Shown in pieces: positions 12,229 to 23,299 of a stretch of DNA of 28,302 bases. This DNA is from Conidiobolus incongruus B7586 (taxonomy: Eukaryota; Entomophthoromycota; Entomophthoromycetes; Entomophthorales; Conidiobolaceae): NCBI GenBank assembly GCA_000697335.1, contig JNEM01015139.1, forward strand, positions 1 through 28,302. Reading direction: 5' to 3'. The number at the start of each line of letters is the position of its first letter. The first letter of the stretch is position 1. The notes below the pieces were generated by a model. It was not told the origin of the DNA. It made no database searches and was given only the letters and a program-made list of their open reading frames with translations. The position numbers and the translations under genes are program-made.

Positions 12229-14125
12229 ATGATACTAACACTATTGATACCAATTCTAACCCTAATAATCTATAAAGTATACAATTTTTTAAAATGTCCT
12301 TCAGAATTTGAACATTTACCAAAGGTGCCAATATTCACTTTTTTTCGATTTTTATTAAGTCGATTACCTTTCGATGAAAAGATGAAATTATATTTTCAAG
12401 ATTTAATAGATGAATATGGTATTTTCAGAGTATTTAAATTTATATAGATTTTGATATATTTGATATTGAATTGATATGCGTTAGGTATTTACTCCTCAAG
12501 GTTGGGCTATATTTGTGGGGGATGCAAAAATTAGTAAAGAGATTCAAATGAAATCTGGCAAGTGAATATAGATACCTGAATTATATAGATAACTAATTAA
12601 AATAATAGATATATTCGTTAAGAAAGATATGTCAAAGACTCGAATGGGGTATAATATATTGAAATTTTTTGGTAAAAATCAAGTTGGAAGTTTGAATGGT
12701 CAAGTAAGTAAATATATAGTTTGGAATATTATTTAATATATTGAATAATTAATAGGAATGGAGAAGAGTAAGGAAAATTATTAACCCAATATTTAACCAA
12801 AGTTGGAAACCTGAGTTATTTGGAAATTGTGTACAAGATTTGATTAATGAGTGGGAGAAATTCGATGGAGGGGAGGTTAAAGTACATGACTTGATCCAAA
12901 GGTAAAGAAAATTGCTTTCACTATAATATTATTAATATTTAAATCATTTGATTAGGTTGACTTTAGACGTTTTAGGAAAATCTATTTTTGACATTAATTT
13001 CAATGTAATTAGCTTCTTATATTGCCTGTATAAAATTGTATTAATTATTCCATTTTAGTCCGTCAAAGACCCAAACTCTCATCTGTTCAATCTATATACC
13101 AACATATTTAATCAGATTTTCTCAAAACCATTATATATTATTTTACCAATCCTGGAAGAGTTACCATATTTCAGAAGACCTCAACTTAAATTAGATTTGA
13201 ATGAATATGACCAATTTATAGATAATATGGTCAAATTGAGACAACATGAACTCAACGAAGGAAATAGTATGTTAGGAACTAATCTACTCACAGCGTTAAT
13301 TCAATCTAATCATAATACTGAAGAGTTAAAATTATCGCATGAAGAAATCAAAGTAATTATATTAAATATTTTGAAGCAAATTAAATTATTAATAACCTTG
13401 GTAGGATAATATCAAGGCGTTTATTGTAGCAGGCCACGATACTACTTCGAATACCCTAACGAGTACATTATATTATTTAGCTAGATATCCAGTAAATTCA
13501 TTATTATTTTTCTCAATATTTATTTTATTCAACTTTTGATTAGGAAATTCAAGAAAAATTAAGAAAAGAAATAATGACTAGTTTAGATAATCCTAAAGAT
13601 CTTACTATACCGAATATTGATCAATTAAAAATCATGTCATATATGGATACTGTGATTAAAGAATCCATGAGAATTATGACAACTGTTAGTACCTTGCAAC
13701 GTTATGCAGCGGATGATCACACTTTGAGTAATGGGATTACAATTCCTAAAGGAACAAGAGTCAATCTTCATATTTGGGGGATTCATCACAACTGTAAAAT
13801 CTATTCAAATCCTTATGAATTCAATCCAGATCGCTTCAAAGATATCAAAAGTGAACAGAGTCGATGCTGGCAACCTTTTCTAACTGGAAATAGATCATGT
13901 AAGTAAATATTATATCGACTCTAAATCTTTTAATCTTATTTAATCAATTCAGGTATTGGTACAACATTTTCAATGATGGAACAACGTGTCACCCTAGCTA
14001 TGCTATTGCAAAAGTTTGAATTCTCTTTAAACGTAGATAATTTGGATTATGAACACTTAAGACTATGTTCTATTAGTGTTGTCAAACCTGTTGACTTAAA
14101 GATTACTCTAAAGACCAGAAATTAA
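12229..14125 (+). CDS. cytochrome P450 monooxygenase, tandem copy 2 (CYP509-like)
   Basis: This 490-residue P450 has exactly the same exon lengths as copy 1. Exons are 12229-12429, 12485-12557, 12609-12703, 12756-12901, 12956-13004, 13059-13352, 13405-13491, 13544-13898 and 13953-14125. Intron 2 (12558-12608) must use a GC donor (G|GCAAGT) to keep the frame and restore the DIFVK block seen in copy 3; read-through meets a stop at once. Seven introns are ordinary GT-AG. Motifs: N-terminal anchor (1 to about 16), WRRVR (125-129), AGHDTTS (295-301), ESMR (355-358), a PDRF version of the PERF motif (410-413), and haem loop FLTGNRSCIG with Cys434. All catalytic landmarks are present, so the protein should be active. 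It lies 966 bases after copy 1 on the same strand with its own TATA box, so it is a separate transcription unit. The substrate is unknown. Confidence 0.94.
12558..12608 (+). other. GC-AG intron in P450 gene 2
   Basis: The intron starts GCAAGT and ends ATAG. Copies 1 and 3 have ordinary GT donors (GGTAGT, GGTAAC) at the same codon and phase. The nearest GT alternative, four bases downstream, puts the next exon out of frame with an early stop. GC donors with an otherwise strong AAGT context are the known minor class of the major spliceosome. A CTAAT-like branch site is visible near 12593-12597. Confidence 0.85.
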
Positions 14126-14262
14126 AACAAAGAAAAGTTATCTTTAATTAATTATAATATATACAGTATTTTGTTTGTGAATATATTACAATGTTTATCT
14201 ATTTAATTTTTAATACCATTTTATATTCCAATATATATGTTCAATCTGAACGTCACAATCAG
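14126..14262. other. 3' flank of P450 gene 2
   Basis: Short AT-rich sequence between the stop codon of gene 2 and the compositionally different block that follows. Nothing is recognisable in it. Confidence 0.4.
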
Positions 14263-14761
14263 TGTTGCTAAATGAATTTTGCTTGAATCTGATATCGTTT
14301 TGACTATTTTCTTGATGAGCGTGAAGTTAACCTTCTGTCCGCATCTTAAAAACCTTGGTTCACACTGAACCGAAAAAATTATGAGACGAGCGAGTCAAGC
14401 ACGAGATCAACAAGAATCCCACTCTCAATTAATAAGGAAAATAATCTACCTATATAGGTTTATAGATATCTAAATATTTCTCAATTAGCTCATAATCAAT
14501 ACTCTATTTCACCCAATCCTCTAAAAGTAAATATCTCCTTTTCTCTTGTGAGCTTATATGAGTTTTGGTGAAGTCACAAGCCTGGGATAACTATTTCCAA
14601 CAGAGTTTTTAGTTTCATCCTAATCCAAGCTAACCCATAAGCTTATAAGTGTCCCATTCTAATATTCTTATATCTGACCATCCTCCAAAAGGACATACTT
14701 TTCCTATCCTTACTAAAAAGTCACCAATTCGTTGAAAAGACAGTCTTACGTCATCATAACA
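14263..14761. mobile_element. possible solo LTR or unclassified repeat block
   Basis: A block of about 500 bases is clearly less AT-rich than its neighbours. It has no open frame and starts TGTTG and ends TAACA, so its ends are TG...CA with short inverted TGTT/AACA termini, as in LTRs. It also contains a TATATAGG sequence and a 15-base palindrome (GGTTCACACTGAACC). No target-site duplication is visible (ATCAG on the left, ATAAT on the right), and no second copy exists in the window. The LTR reading is therefore only a suggestion. It lies just where exons 1-6 of the following P450 fragment are missing. Confidence 0.35.
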
Positions 14762-14883
14762 ATAATTAGATTAAAGCTTTGATTGAACCTAATAATGTGA
14801 AAAAAGTGAATTATTTACTTATTAAAAAATAAGTGTAACAATATATGAAAAAATAATATTCAATACTTATACATTTAATTTAA

Positions 14884-15592
14884 GATAATATCAAAGATTT
14901 CATACTAGCTGGACATGATATCACCTCTAATACTTTAACCACAACATTATATTATCTCACACCTTATCCCTTAATCTTAATCGATCATTTTTTATCTCAC
15001 TTATTTTATCAAACCTTAGGAAATCTAATAAAAACTTTTGGGTACAGTATTAAAATCATTAGGAAATCCTAAGGAACTTACAATTCGAATCTTTGTGCAT
15101 TTAAACCAAAGCCGATATATGGATTTAGTCAATAGGAAATCAACGATAATTACGAAAATTGCTACTGCACTGTAATGAGTAACAACCGAAAAATATACAC
15201 TCAGAAACAGTATCATTGTACCTATGAGTGCCAGCTTATTTTTATATCCTCGGTTAGTTCATCATACTCCATCTGTATTTTTCAATCCCTATAAATCTGG
15301 CTTTGAAGATTTTCTAATTTATCTTATGATCAAAGTTTCAATAAGCATCTTTTTATCAAATGAGCAAGATCTTGTGATTAATGTAAGTACTTATCAGATT
15401 AATAACTATTAACATTTGATTTGTTTAGAATTGATTTCTAAAACTTCATTAATGTAAGAATAAGCTAATAATGTAATGGTTTTACAAGAATTATAAATCA
15501 TTGTATTTTATAATCCTCATCATTGTAGAGTCGGACTTGTAACTGCTGATATTATGAAATCTGACAAATTAAAAATTCAATTTACACAATTT
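14884..15592 (+). pseudogene. cytochrome P450 3' fragment (exons 7-9), dead
   Basis: Only the last third of a P450 remains, matching exons 7-9 of its neighbours. Exon 7 (14884-14970) is the canonical 87 bases and reads AGHDITSNTL, with the I-helix threonine changed to Ile. The intron 7 donor is lost (TT instead of GT). Exon 8, from 15020, carries paired stops at 15026-15031 and again at 15173-15178. The K-helix ESMR has become KSTI, and the haem-ligand Cys codon is now CTT (15371-15373). Exon 9 remnants (about 15420-15592) still show the LQ...NPHHCRV...DKLKIQF pattern. Exons 1-6 are absent. The remnant keeps CA and TG dinucleotides, so it decayed by ordinary mutation and not by the RIP-like process. 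It is a truncated tandem duplicate of the host family. Confidence 0.88.
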
Positions 15593-17290
15593 TCAATATC
15601 AGATCAAATTTTGAAATTTTTTATTTTTATCATTGTTAACTTGTAATTAGATAAATAATTCTGCATTTGTTTGTTTATCAAATAATTCATGAATAGTTTT
15701 ATTTTTAATCAATTATCATATTAAAAATAATAGAATTCAATATAAGGAAATATATAATTGAGGAAATTATATAGAGTTTGATATTGATAAAAAAATTAAT
15801 TATATAACTATTTAACATAATATATAGTTTACAGTTAATAATTATATCATAACTATTAAATATTTAAGAATAGTAAATTAAAGTTTTAAATCAGTTAAGT
15901 AATTTTTCAATATTACTTGATGATTAATAATAAATTAATATGAAATTTACATTTTACTGTTAAAGTAATCAATTAACACTCTATGTTTGAATATTATTAA
16001 TGATTATATCATTATATATTTTATGACTTTTTAAAGTTATGATTATCAAAATGTTGAAATATAAATTATCATTATTTTAAACTCAAATGACTATAAGTCT
16101 GGTTAGAATACCAATGTATAATCATCGAACTATAATCTTATATTATTAAAATATTTTCATTTAAATTATCACCCATACAATGGCAATTTTTATTTGGTTC
16201 TTTATTAAATTGATCAAATATTTAAATTAATTCTATTAATAATAATATTATTGCAATTTTAATTTTGGAAATTTAAATCAATTGTGAATTATATAATATT
16301 TGGAATCTTTAATTATTAATTAAAACCTTTATAGAGTATATATTTTATAGCTATATAGTCTTATGAACTTTATAATTGATATATTACTAACATTAAACTC
16401 TATCAATATTATCAATATTATTAACAAATCAAAATTACATTGAATTGAAGTTTTTTAAATACTTTATTATAAATTCAATTTATAATTAAATGTTATCTAT
16501 ATAATAAAATTTAAAGGTGTTTTGATTAATTTTTAACTATATTTATTAAATATCATAAGTATTCATTTAATTAATATTATTCTAAGTCAATATTTGAATC
16601 CATGAATCATTGAATAAATTATTAATATAGATACTAATTGGAACCAAAAAGAAATGATTTTAGTATTTCCAATTTGGAAATAAATTAAATATGCCTATTT
16701 GATAATTAAAAAAAAAGTTCATGAAAGACAATAAATAGAGTAACTCATAAATATTACCCATTCAAAATTAAAATCAATTATAGGTTATCTATCAATATAT
16801 TTAATTTTACACATATATTGTATCCAAGTATAATCTAATTTTATATACCTTCGATTATATATATTAATAATACTTGGATTTTTTAAACACACAAAAGATT
16901 GGGTTATTTGGTGAATATATACCAAGTTTTATATATTAAAAAATAATGATGTTAACAGATTGTAATATATATGATATAATATTTATTGATTTTATCCGCT
17001 TTTGTATCATTTCACTGGTATAATTTGATTTTTTAAGTTTAAACATACATTTTTCAATTTTAAAATTAGTAATATTTCACGATACATGTAGTAATTATTA
17101 CTGAATCAGCTATTTTAATACATATCATTAATATAAGTTTTGTATTACACTCAAGTTTCACTTGAAAAACGTATACTTATATTTATTTTCCAAATCGACA
17201 AATGCAGATACAAATTCGAACCTCTTTCTAATTTGGAAAGTAAATTGATTTTACCTAATACGGAAAATCTACTCAAATTCTTGATTAACA
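15593..17290. other. AT-rich spacer between the P450 fragment and gene 3
   Basis: About 1.7 kb without a credible gene. I looked for remains of P450 exons 1-6 and of transposase and saw none. Two short palindromic TTC-AATTTG-GAA-like sites occur (near 16668 and 17226), but such motifs are expected by chance in this composition. Confidence 0.5.
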
Positions 17291-17301
17291 TGTGAAATAT
17301 G

Positions 17302-17309
17302 TATATAAG
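17302..17309 (+). promoter_or_regulatory. TATA box of P450 gene 3
   Basis: TATATAAG lies 52-59 bases before the ATG at 17361, matching the spacing at genes 1 and 2. It also argues against starting the protein at the upstream in-frame GTG at 17292, which would precede this box. Confidence 0.5.
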
Positions 17310-17360
17310 ACTCAAAGATCTAATAAAAAGAATAAAAATTATAAATTTAATATATTAAAA

Positions 17361-19258
17361 ATGCTATTATATATTCTCCTAGTTGCTTCAGGTTTTATAA
17401 TCTACAGATATTTAACCTTCCCTAAATGCCCTAAATCTATTGAACATATCCCATCAGTTCCATTTTTGACTAATTTAAAATTCGTTTTGAGTCAAAGAGG
17501 ATTCAATGAAAAAATGAAAGACTATTTGGATGAAATGCTGAATAAGCATGGTATTATTAGAGTAATAATTATTTCAAACAGTTTGGAATGAATATTAATT
17601 GATTTTTTATTATTAGGTTTATGGTATTGGTGGATGGGGGTTGTTTGTAGCAGATGGCAAAATTGCTAAAGAAATGGGTATGAAATCAGGTAACTAAAAT
17701 TTATTCACTTAGTATATCTCTTCTTTAATTATAGTAATGTAGATATATTTGCAAAACCTCAATTTGACAAAATGCCTGTGAATCCCAATATTTGGAAATT
17801 TTTTGGTAGAAGTCAAGTAGCTATTAATAATGGACAAGTAATTAATAATATAATATATATGAACAAAAATTAAAAATATTTAGGAATGGAGACGACATCG
17901 TAAAATCATTAATCCGATCTTTAATAAGACATGGTCAACAGAGTTATTTGGAAATTGTGTTCAAAATTTAATTAATTTTTGGGAATTAAAAGATGGTCAA
18001 TTGGTAAAAATTCATGATTTGATACAGAGGTATTTATAATTAATGAAATCATTTATTTCTTATCTTAATCATGATTTAGAATGACTTTAGACGTATTGGG
18101 AAAAGCTATATTTGATATTGACTTTAATGTAATTATTATTAATATGTTATTATATTTTCAAAATTTAATAATGTGTAATTAGGCTGTTAATGATCCTGAC
18201 TCCAAATTGTACCATCTATATACTAGTATCATTCATCAACTATTCGAGCAAATTCCTTATTTAGTATTTCATTCATTGGAAAAGTTACCTTACTTCAGAA
18301 GAACCAAACTAGTCCAAGAGTTAGAGGAATATGATCAATTTGTTGAAAATATTATCAAGTTGAAATATGATCAGATGAACAATCAAGAAAATAATAAATC
18401 AGATGATTTAATTGAAGCTTTAATTAAATCAAATAATACTACTGATGAATCAAAATTAACATTGGAAGAGATCAGAGTAAGTGTAGTTTGTTTAAGTCAT
18501 ATAACTGGATTACTCATTGAGTTTATTTAGGACAATATCAAAGTATTTATCTTAGCCGGGCACGATACTACCTCCAATACTTTAACTGCTACTTTATATT
18601 ATTTAGCCCGCTATCCTGTAAGTTTCATGAATATCCGAATAATTTTCATATATTGATTTTAATCGCCTACTATATAGGAAATTCAACGAACACTCTACGA
18701 AGAAATCATGAGTGCTCTAGATAACCCATCAACCATTACAATACCTACTATTGATCAATTAAAAAAGATGTCATATTTAGATATGGTCAATAAGGAATCA
18801 ATGAGGATTATGACAACTGTTACATCTATCCAACGAGAAGCCACAGAAGACCATATGCTAAGTAATGGATTACTAGTACCTAAAGGGACTCAAGTACACT
18901 TACATTTATGGGGAATTCATCATAATTCCCAAATCTATGAAAATCCTGAAGATTTTAATCCGTGCAGATTCAAAGATTTGTCGAGTGATCAATCGAGATA
19001 CTGGCAGCCTTTTACTACTGGTGGAAGATCATGTAATTAGTCCAGTATCTATGCAAATTAAATTGTATTAACATTTTTCATTTAGGTATTGGTGCCACCT
19101 TTTCTTTGATGGAACAACGAGTCTCAATTACTATGTTATTACAAAAATTTGAATTCAGCATTCACTCTGATAATCCGGATTTCAATAATTTGAGATTATC
19201 TCCTTTAGGTATTGTTCGTCCTAAAGATTTGAGAGTTCAAATTAAAGTTAGACAATAG
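17361..19258 (+). CDS. cytochrome P450 monooxygenase, tandem copy 3 (CYP509-like)
   Basis: The third intact member has 490 residues and the same nine exon lengths. Exons are 17361-17561, 17617-17689, 17743-17837, 17884-18029, 18080-18128, 18183-18476, 18531-18617, 18678-19032 and 19086-19258. The ATG at 17361 gives the 201-base first exon shared with copies 1 and 2; an upstream open stretch from 17292 has only a GTG. In intron 2, nearer AG acceptors are skipped, because only the last one keeps the 95-base exon 3. Motifs: anchor (1 to about 15), hinge with KCPKS and VPF, WRRHR (125-129), AGHDTTS (295-301), ESMR (355-358), haem loop FTTGGRSCIG with Cys434. The PERF motif reads PCRF, a Cys where Glu or Asp is usual. 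The I-helix exon matches copy 1 at 24 of 29 residues. It should be an ER monooxygenase; the substrate cannot be read from the sequence. Confidence 0.95.
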
Positions 19259-21298
19259 TTAAAGTATTTTCATTATTAATATAAGTATGAAGTCATTTAA
19301 TTAAAAGTTTGTTTTCTACTGGTGATATGCGTTATTATAAATTCATTAATATATTTCAAAGTTCATTTTATAAATGTTTAATATTCAAATCACTCTAAAT
19401 TTGGACAATTATTTTTCAAATTTGATAAATATAAAAATCATAATAATAGAATAAATATTCAAAAAAATACTTTTCTTTTTCTTAACTCATTAAGTTTTAT
19501 AATCTTTCAGTTAAAATTTATTATGTATATTGTTTTTTTATTAATATGTCTTGAATATTTAAGATTATTCAAACACAATTTAATAATTTATTAAAATCTT
19601 AAAAGTATCTATTTTAATCAATTGAATTTTCCAAGATATCATTGATAAATTATTCATGGATAATAATTAACTTGTACAAAAACAATATATTTCAAAGCAT
19701 TTAAGTATGAATGCAATAATTCATATTATAGAATAACGTTCAATCAGAATTTCATATATTTACAATAATTGATAGTTAATATAAATAAATTGTATTTTAT
19801 TTTGATATTGAAAATTACATTATAATTAGACATTAATAAAAGATGATTATTTGAAATTAAAATTTATAGATGATTTATAGTGCTATATATCATTGAAATA
19901 TTTGCTAGAATATTTACACATATATTTTCAAATATAAACCCAATAATCAAGTTGTTATTAATTTTGAATTTGTTCTCAATTTCATTTTCAAACCTAAATT
20001 TTATACTTGTTTTTATATAAATTGATAATTATAAATTCTTATATTATTTGTAAAAATTATTGAAAATTCATTTTTATACCATAAGGTTTGATATTAACAG
20101 ATTACGCAAAGGAAATTAAATTAAATATAGGATTATTGTCTCATATATAATATATGATCTTATAAATTGACAATTAAACATTATTTTATAATCATAATTA
20201 TCATTATAATTTTCCTATTAAAAAATGCAATCATTCTTCAAAAATATTCTCAAATATAATCATCTCATTATGTTATATTATTTTTTTCAAAAATAGTTTT
20301 GAAAAAAGTTACTAAAGTATATCGTCTAAATGAATCCATTTTTGAATTGATTACATTTTTATATTATAGATCTATTTAATATATTAGATGAATCTGATCA
20401 ATAGTCTAATAAATTTAATTTATTTTTCAAAGTTTAGGTTATCATGTTCAAGATATATCAGAATCTGTCAAGATTAAAGAATTGAATTAGAATCGCTTGA
20501 AACTTTGCATCATATTCATAGCACATTGTTGGAAAAATATTAATGTTGATTGAATAATTTGAATATTCTTCGTTACTATAGAATAACTATTTTACTATGC
20601 TTGAAATTTTTGAAATGACTAATACAAATATGGTATTAGAAATCATTGATAATCCAGCTATTTCATCATTTCCAATCATAAATATTTTATATAATATAAA
20701 ATTTGAATTTAAACAATAGTTTAATGTATTAACAAAATTTATGCATTTAATATAAACTTAGCTTTATATTAATAAATAATATATAAAAATCTCATTACTA
20801 TTTGATTTTGATATAAAATCCAAAAGAAAAATTAATTTTGAGAGTAAAAAACTACTACTCCAACTCTTTTGGTATCGCAACAAAGCAAATATGCCGGTTT
20901 AAAATCAAAGAATTGCTTGAAAATTCGAACGAACAAATCAATACTCTATTACGTATTATATTTATTTTTTTTATTTTATCTTCATGATTCTACATTAAAA
21001 TTCAAGAAATACTTTTGGTTTATCGATTTATAAATTTATATTGAGCTTATATTAATATAGTTTTTGAGAGTTAAAATACAAATTACTAAATTGAATAAAT
21101 TTAAAATATAATTTTATTAAAATAGTATAAATTTTCTCTCAAAGTCTATTTCAATCTAATTTTTTCATCATCACTTTGAATATTATCTACTTTAGACAAA
21201 ACAATATGAATCTGACTAGTAATTAAAATCTAACCTAACATAATTAAAACTGCATTTTATGATTTATTAATAAATATACTAGTACCCTTCTTTCAAAA
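19259..21298. other. AT-rich spacer downstream of P450 gene 3
   Basis: About 2 kb without a gene that I can support. CA and TG dinucleotides are at normal levels (for example, line 20461-20520 has 8 CA+TG against 2 AC+GT), so this is not part of the RIP-like zones. Confidence 0.5.
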
Positions 21299-23110
21299 AT
21301 GTTTCTTCAATTCAATTTTTTATCGAATGGGCAGGTTGTCAACTATTTAATGTTTTACAATTCCTAAGTATTGAAATTTGTTCTAATGTCCCCGATATGG
21401 GCTTACCTGTATATTGAAATTTTCATTAGAGCCTTTTAATGAGAGAATTTAGAGAGATGTTTGCAAGTATTTTTAATTAAATGTGGTGTAGTAAGGGTAT
21501 ATTTATATGATATATCTTTAATAATCTCTGACAAAAATTTAGGTTCTGACTATTTTTGGACGAAGTTATTTAAAATCCCGAGTTGGATAGGGAAATATTT
21601 GTAAAATCTGTTAAGTTTGAATAAATATTTGTTAAATATATTGAATTATTAACTTTGATTTGTATATATTGAAAAAGTCTCTTAATCAAAAATATTTTTA
21701 ATATCGATTTTTTGAAATTTAGAAGTAAAAATCATGTTGCTATGCTCGAGTGAATACCTAAAAGCTTTGCCAATTTAATATCTTTTTAAAACTGATTATT
21801 TAGTAATAGAGAAATCATCGCAAAATGGTAAACCCAATATTGAATAAATCTTGTTGGATTGAATTATTTATTAATTCTGCGTATGAGTTAATAGCAGCAT
21901 GGAATAATTGATTTGATAATTATGTACTTAGTAGTGAATTATTTCAAAGATGTTTCCTTAAACATATTATACAACTTCGTTAAATTAACAATGGTATCAT
22001 AAAATTACTTTAGATAACTTGGGTCGTCCTACTTTTGATATTCATTTTCAATCATATATTGAATTTCAAAATAATTTTATTAATCTAAAAGTAATATAAT
22101 ATAACGTAGACCATCAAAGATCCTAATTAAAAAATTTTCCCTTTATAAAGTAGCACTAGTGATAGAGTTCATAAGGATTCCCTTTACCTTTTCATCCTTA
22201 TATTTCCTCCTATTTATGAGATTCAAACCATCAAGAAAATTGATATATAATAATTGAATTCGAAATACTATTGAATTGAGAAAAAAAGAAACCCAATACA
22301 AATAATTTGCAAAAGAATAACTCACTGTCTACTTTAATTTAGTCAATTAATAAGGAATAAAAGAGGCTTCTCCATGAAAAAACATAACTAATTTTAACAT
22401 CGAACTAATAACAAATTTCAACATAAACTTTACTTCAACAAGATATGATACTACTTTCTACATATTAACTATTACGTTATTCATTAGCCTATATATTGAT
22501 ACCAATAGTTTATAATAATAATCACAAAACAAGCTAAGAAATTCAACACTAATTAGATGATAAACCTTTAAAACCAATAAAACACCATAAACAAAGCACT
22601 ATCCATATAATCGAACTATTGGAATATATGCCATCCCTTGATCAAGCTGATAAGAAATACATAAGCAATGTGAAAATTAAAACAGATGAAACGAGAGCTC
22701 AATCCAAGTATACACTTTGAGCAATAGTATTGTTGTGATTAAAAATACTTTCATTTTCCCTCGTTTATGCGCTGCTCGTCATAATCCAAATTATAATAAA
22801 AATCCAGATGAGTTTAATCTAGATCACTTCAGTGAAATCACCAATAAAGTAAAGCTTAACATGTACTTAAATTGGATGCAATATTATCTAAATAACTATA
22901 ATATTCATATATAATCAATTCTCACTATTAATACTAGGGATCATTATCAACTTTATAATAATGGAAAAAAGAGTTTCAAGCTCTAAAATATTTTATAAAT
23001 TTTAATTCTATATTCAATTTGTCAATTCTGGTTATAAGAGATAAAAATCAAGTTCAGATGGTGTTAATAATACAATGGATTTGAAAATAAAAATCAAGAT
23101 CAGATCTTAA
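21299..23110 (+). pseudogene. cytochrome P450 full-length pseudogene (all nine exons traceable)
   Basis: This is a dead tandem copy in which every exon of the intact genes can be traced in order. Exon 1 runs from an ATG at 21299 to 21496 (198 bases against 201) and has several stops. Exon 2 starts at 21543. Exon 4 (about 21808-21949) still reads MVNPILNKS...ELF and ends LFQR. Exon 5 (about 22003-22051) reads ITLDNLGRPTFDIHFQ. Exon 6 (about 22105-22330) starts TIKDPN. Exon 7 (about 22420-22496) has lost the AGHD signature but keeps DTT. Exon 8 pieces include RHNPNYNKNPDEFN near 22777-22818. Exon 9 (about 22940-23110) still has MEKRVS and ends with MDLKIKIKIRS and a stop. The haem-loop cysteine region is unrecognisable. 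Stops and frame changes are spread throughout, and the mutations are not of RIP type. It looks older than the 14884-15592 fragment. Confidence 0.85.
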
Positions 23111-23299
23111 GGTAATATTTCAGCTATAAATATGAAATCAAGTAATAATATAAGGGTATTCAATTCTATTTAATAATTCATCAACTTATACCAATATCTT
23201 TAAATATCACCATAGAATTGAAAAAATAGAAAATTTTTCAATTTGATTTTTCAAATTTATTATTAATTTCAAATGAAAATATATCCACAAAACAAATTA
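23111..23299. other. boundary between the P450 island and the transposon zone
   Basis: Short AT-rich sequence. Near 23280-23300 the composition shifts to the CA/TG-poor texture of the transposon mosaic. Confidence 0.4.

Noticed and set aside
14350-14375. GGTTCACACTGAACC palindrome as an operator or Pol III B box
   Set aside because: No A box at a suitable distance and no tRNA-like fold were seen; it is a lone palindrome inside a probable repeat.
15025-15216. Minus-strand open frame of 63 codons
   Set aside because: It lies antisense to the P450 fragment, whose homology is on the plus strand, and the translation resembles nothing known.
17292-17360. In-frame extension of P450 gene 3 to a GTG start at 17292
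   Set aside because: It has no ATG, would add 23 lysine- and asparagine-rich residues before the membrane anchor, precedes the TATA box, and breaks the 201-base first-exon length shared by the paralogues.
22143-22325. Minus-strand open frame of 60 codons
   Set aside because: It is antisense to exon 6 of the P450 pseudogene and has no independent support.
22717-22914. A 65-codon plus-strand frame as a small gene
   Set aside because: It is the exon 8 remnant of the P450 pseudogene (RHNPNYNKNPDEFN matches the HHN...P..FNP region).
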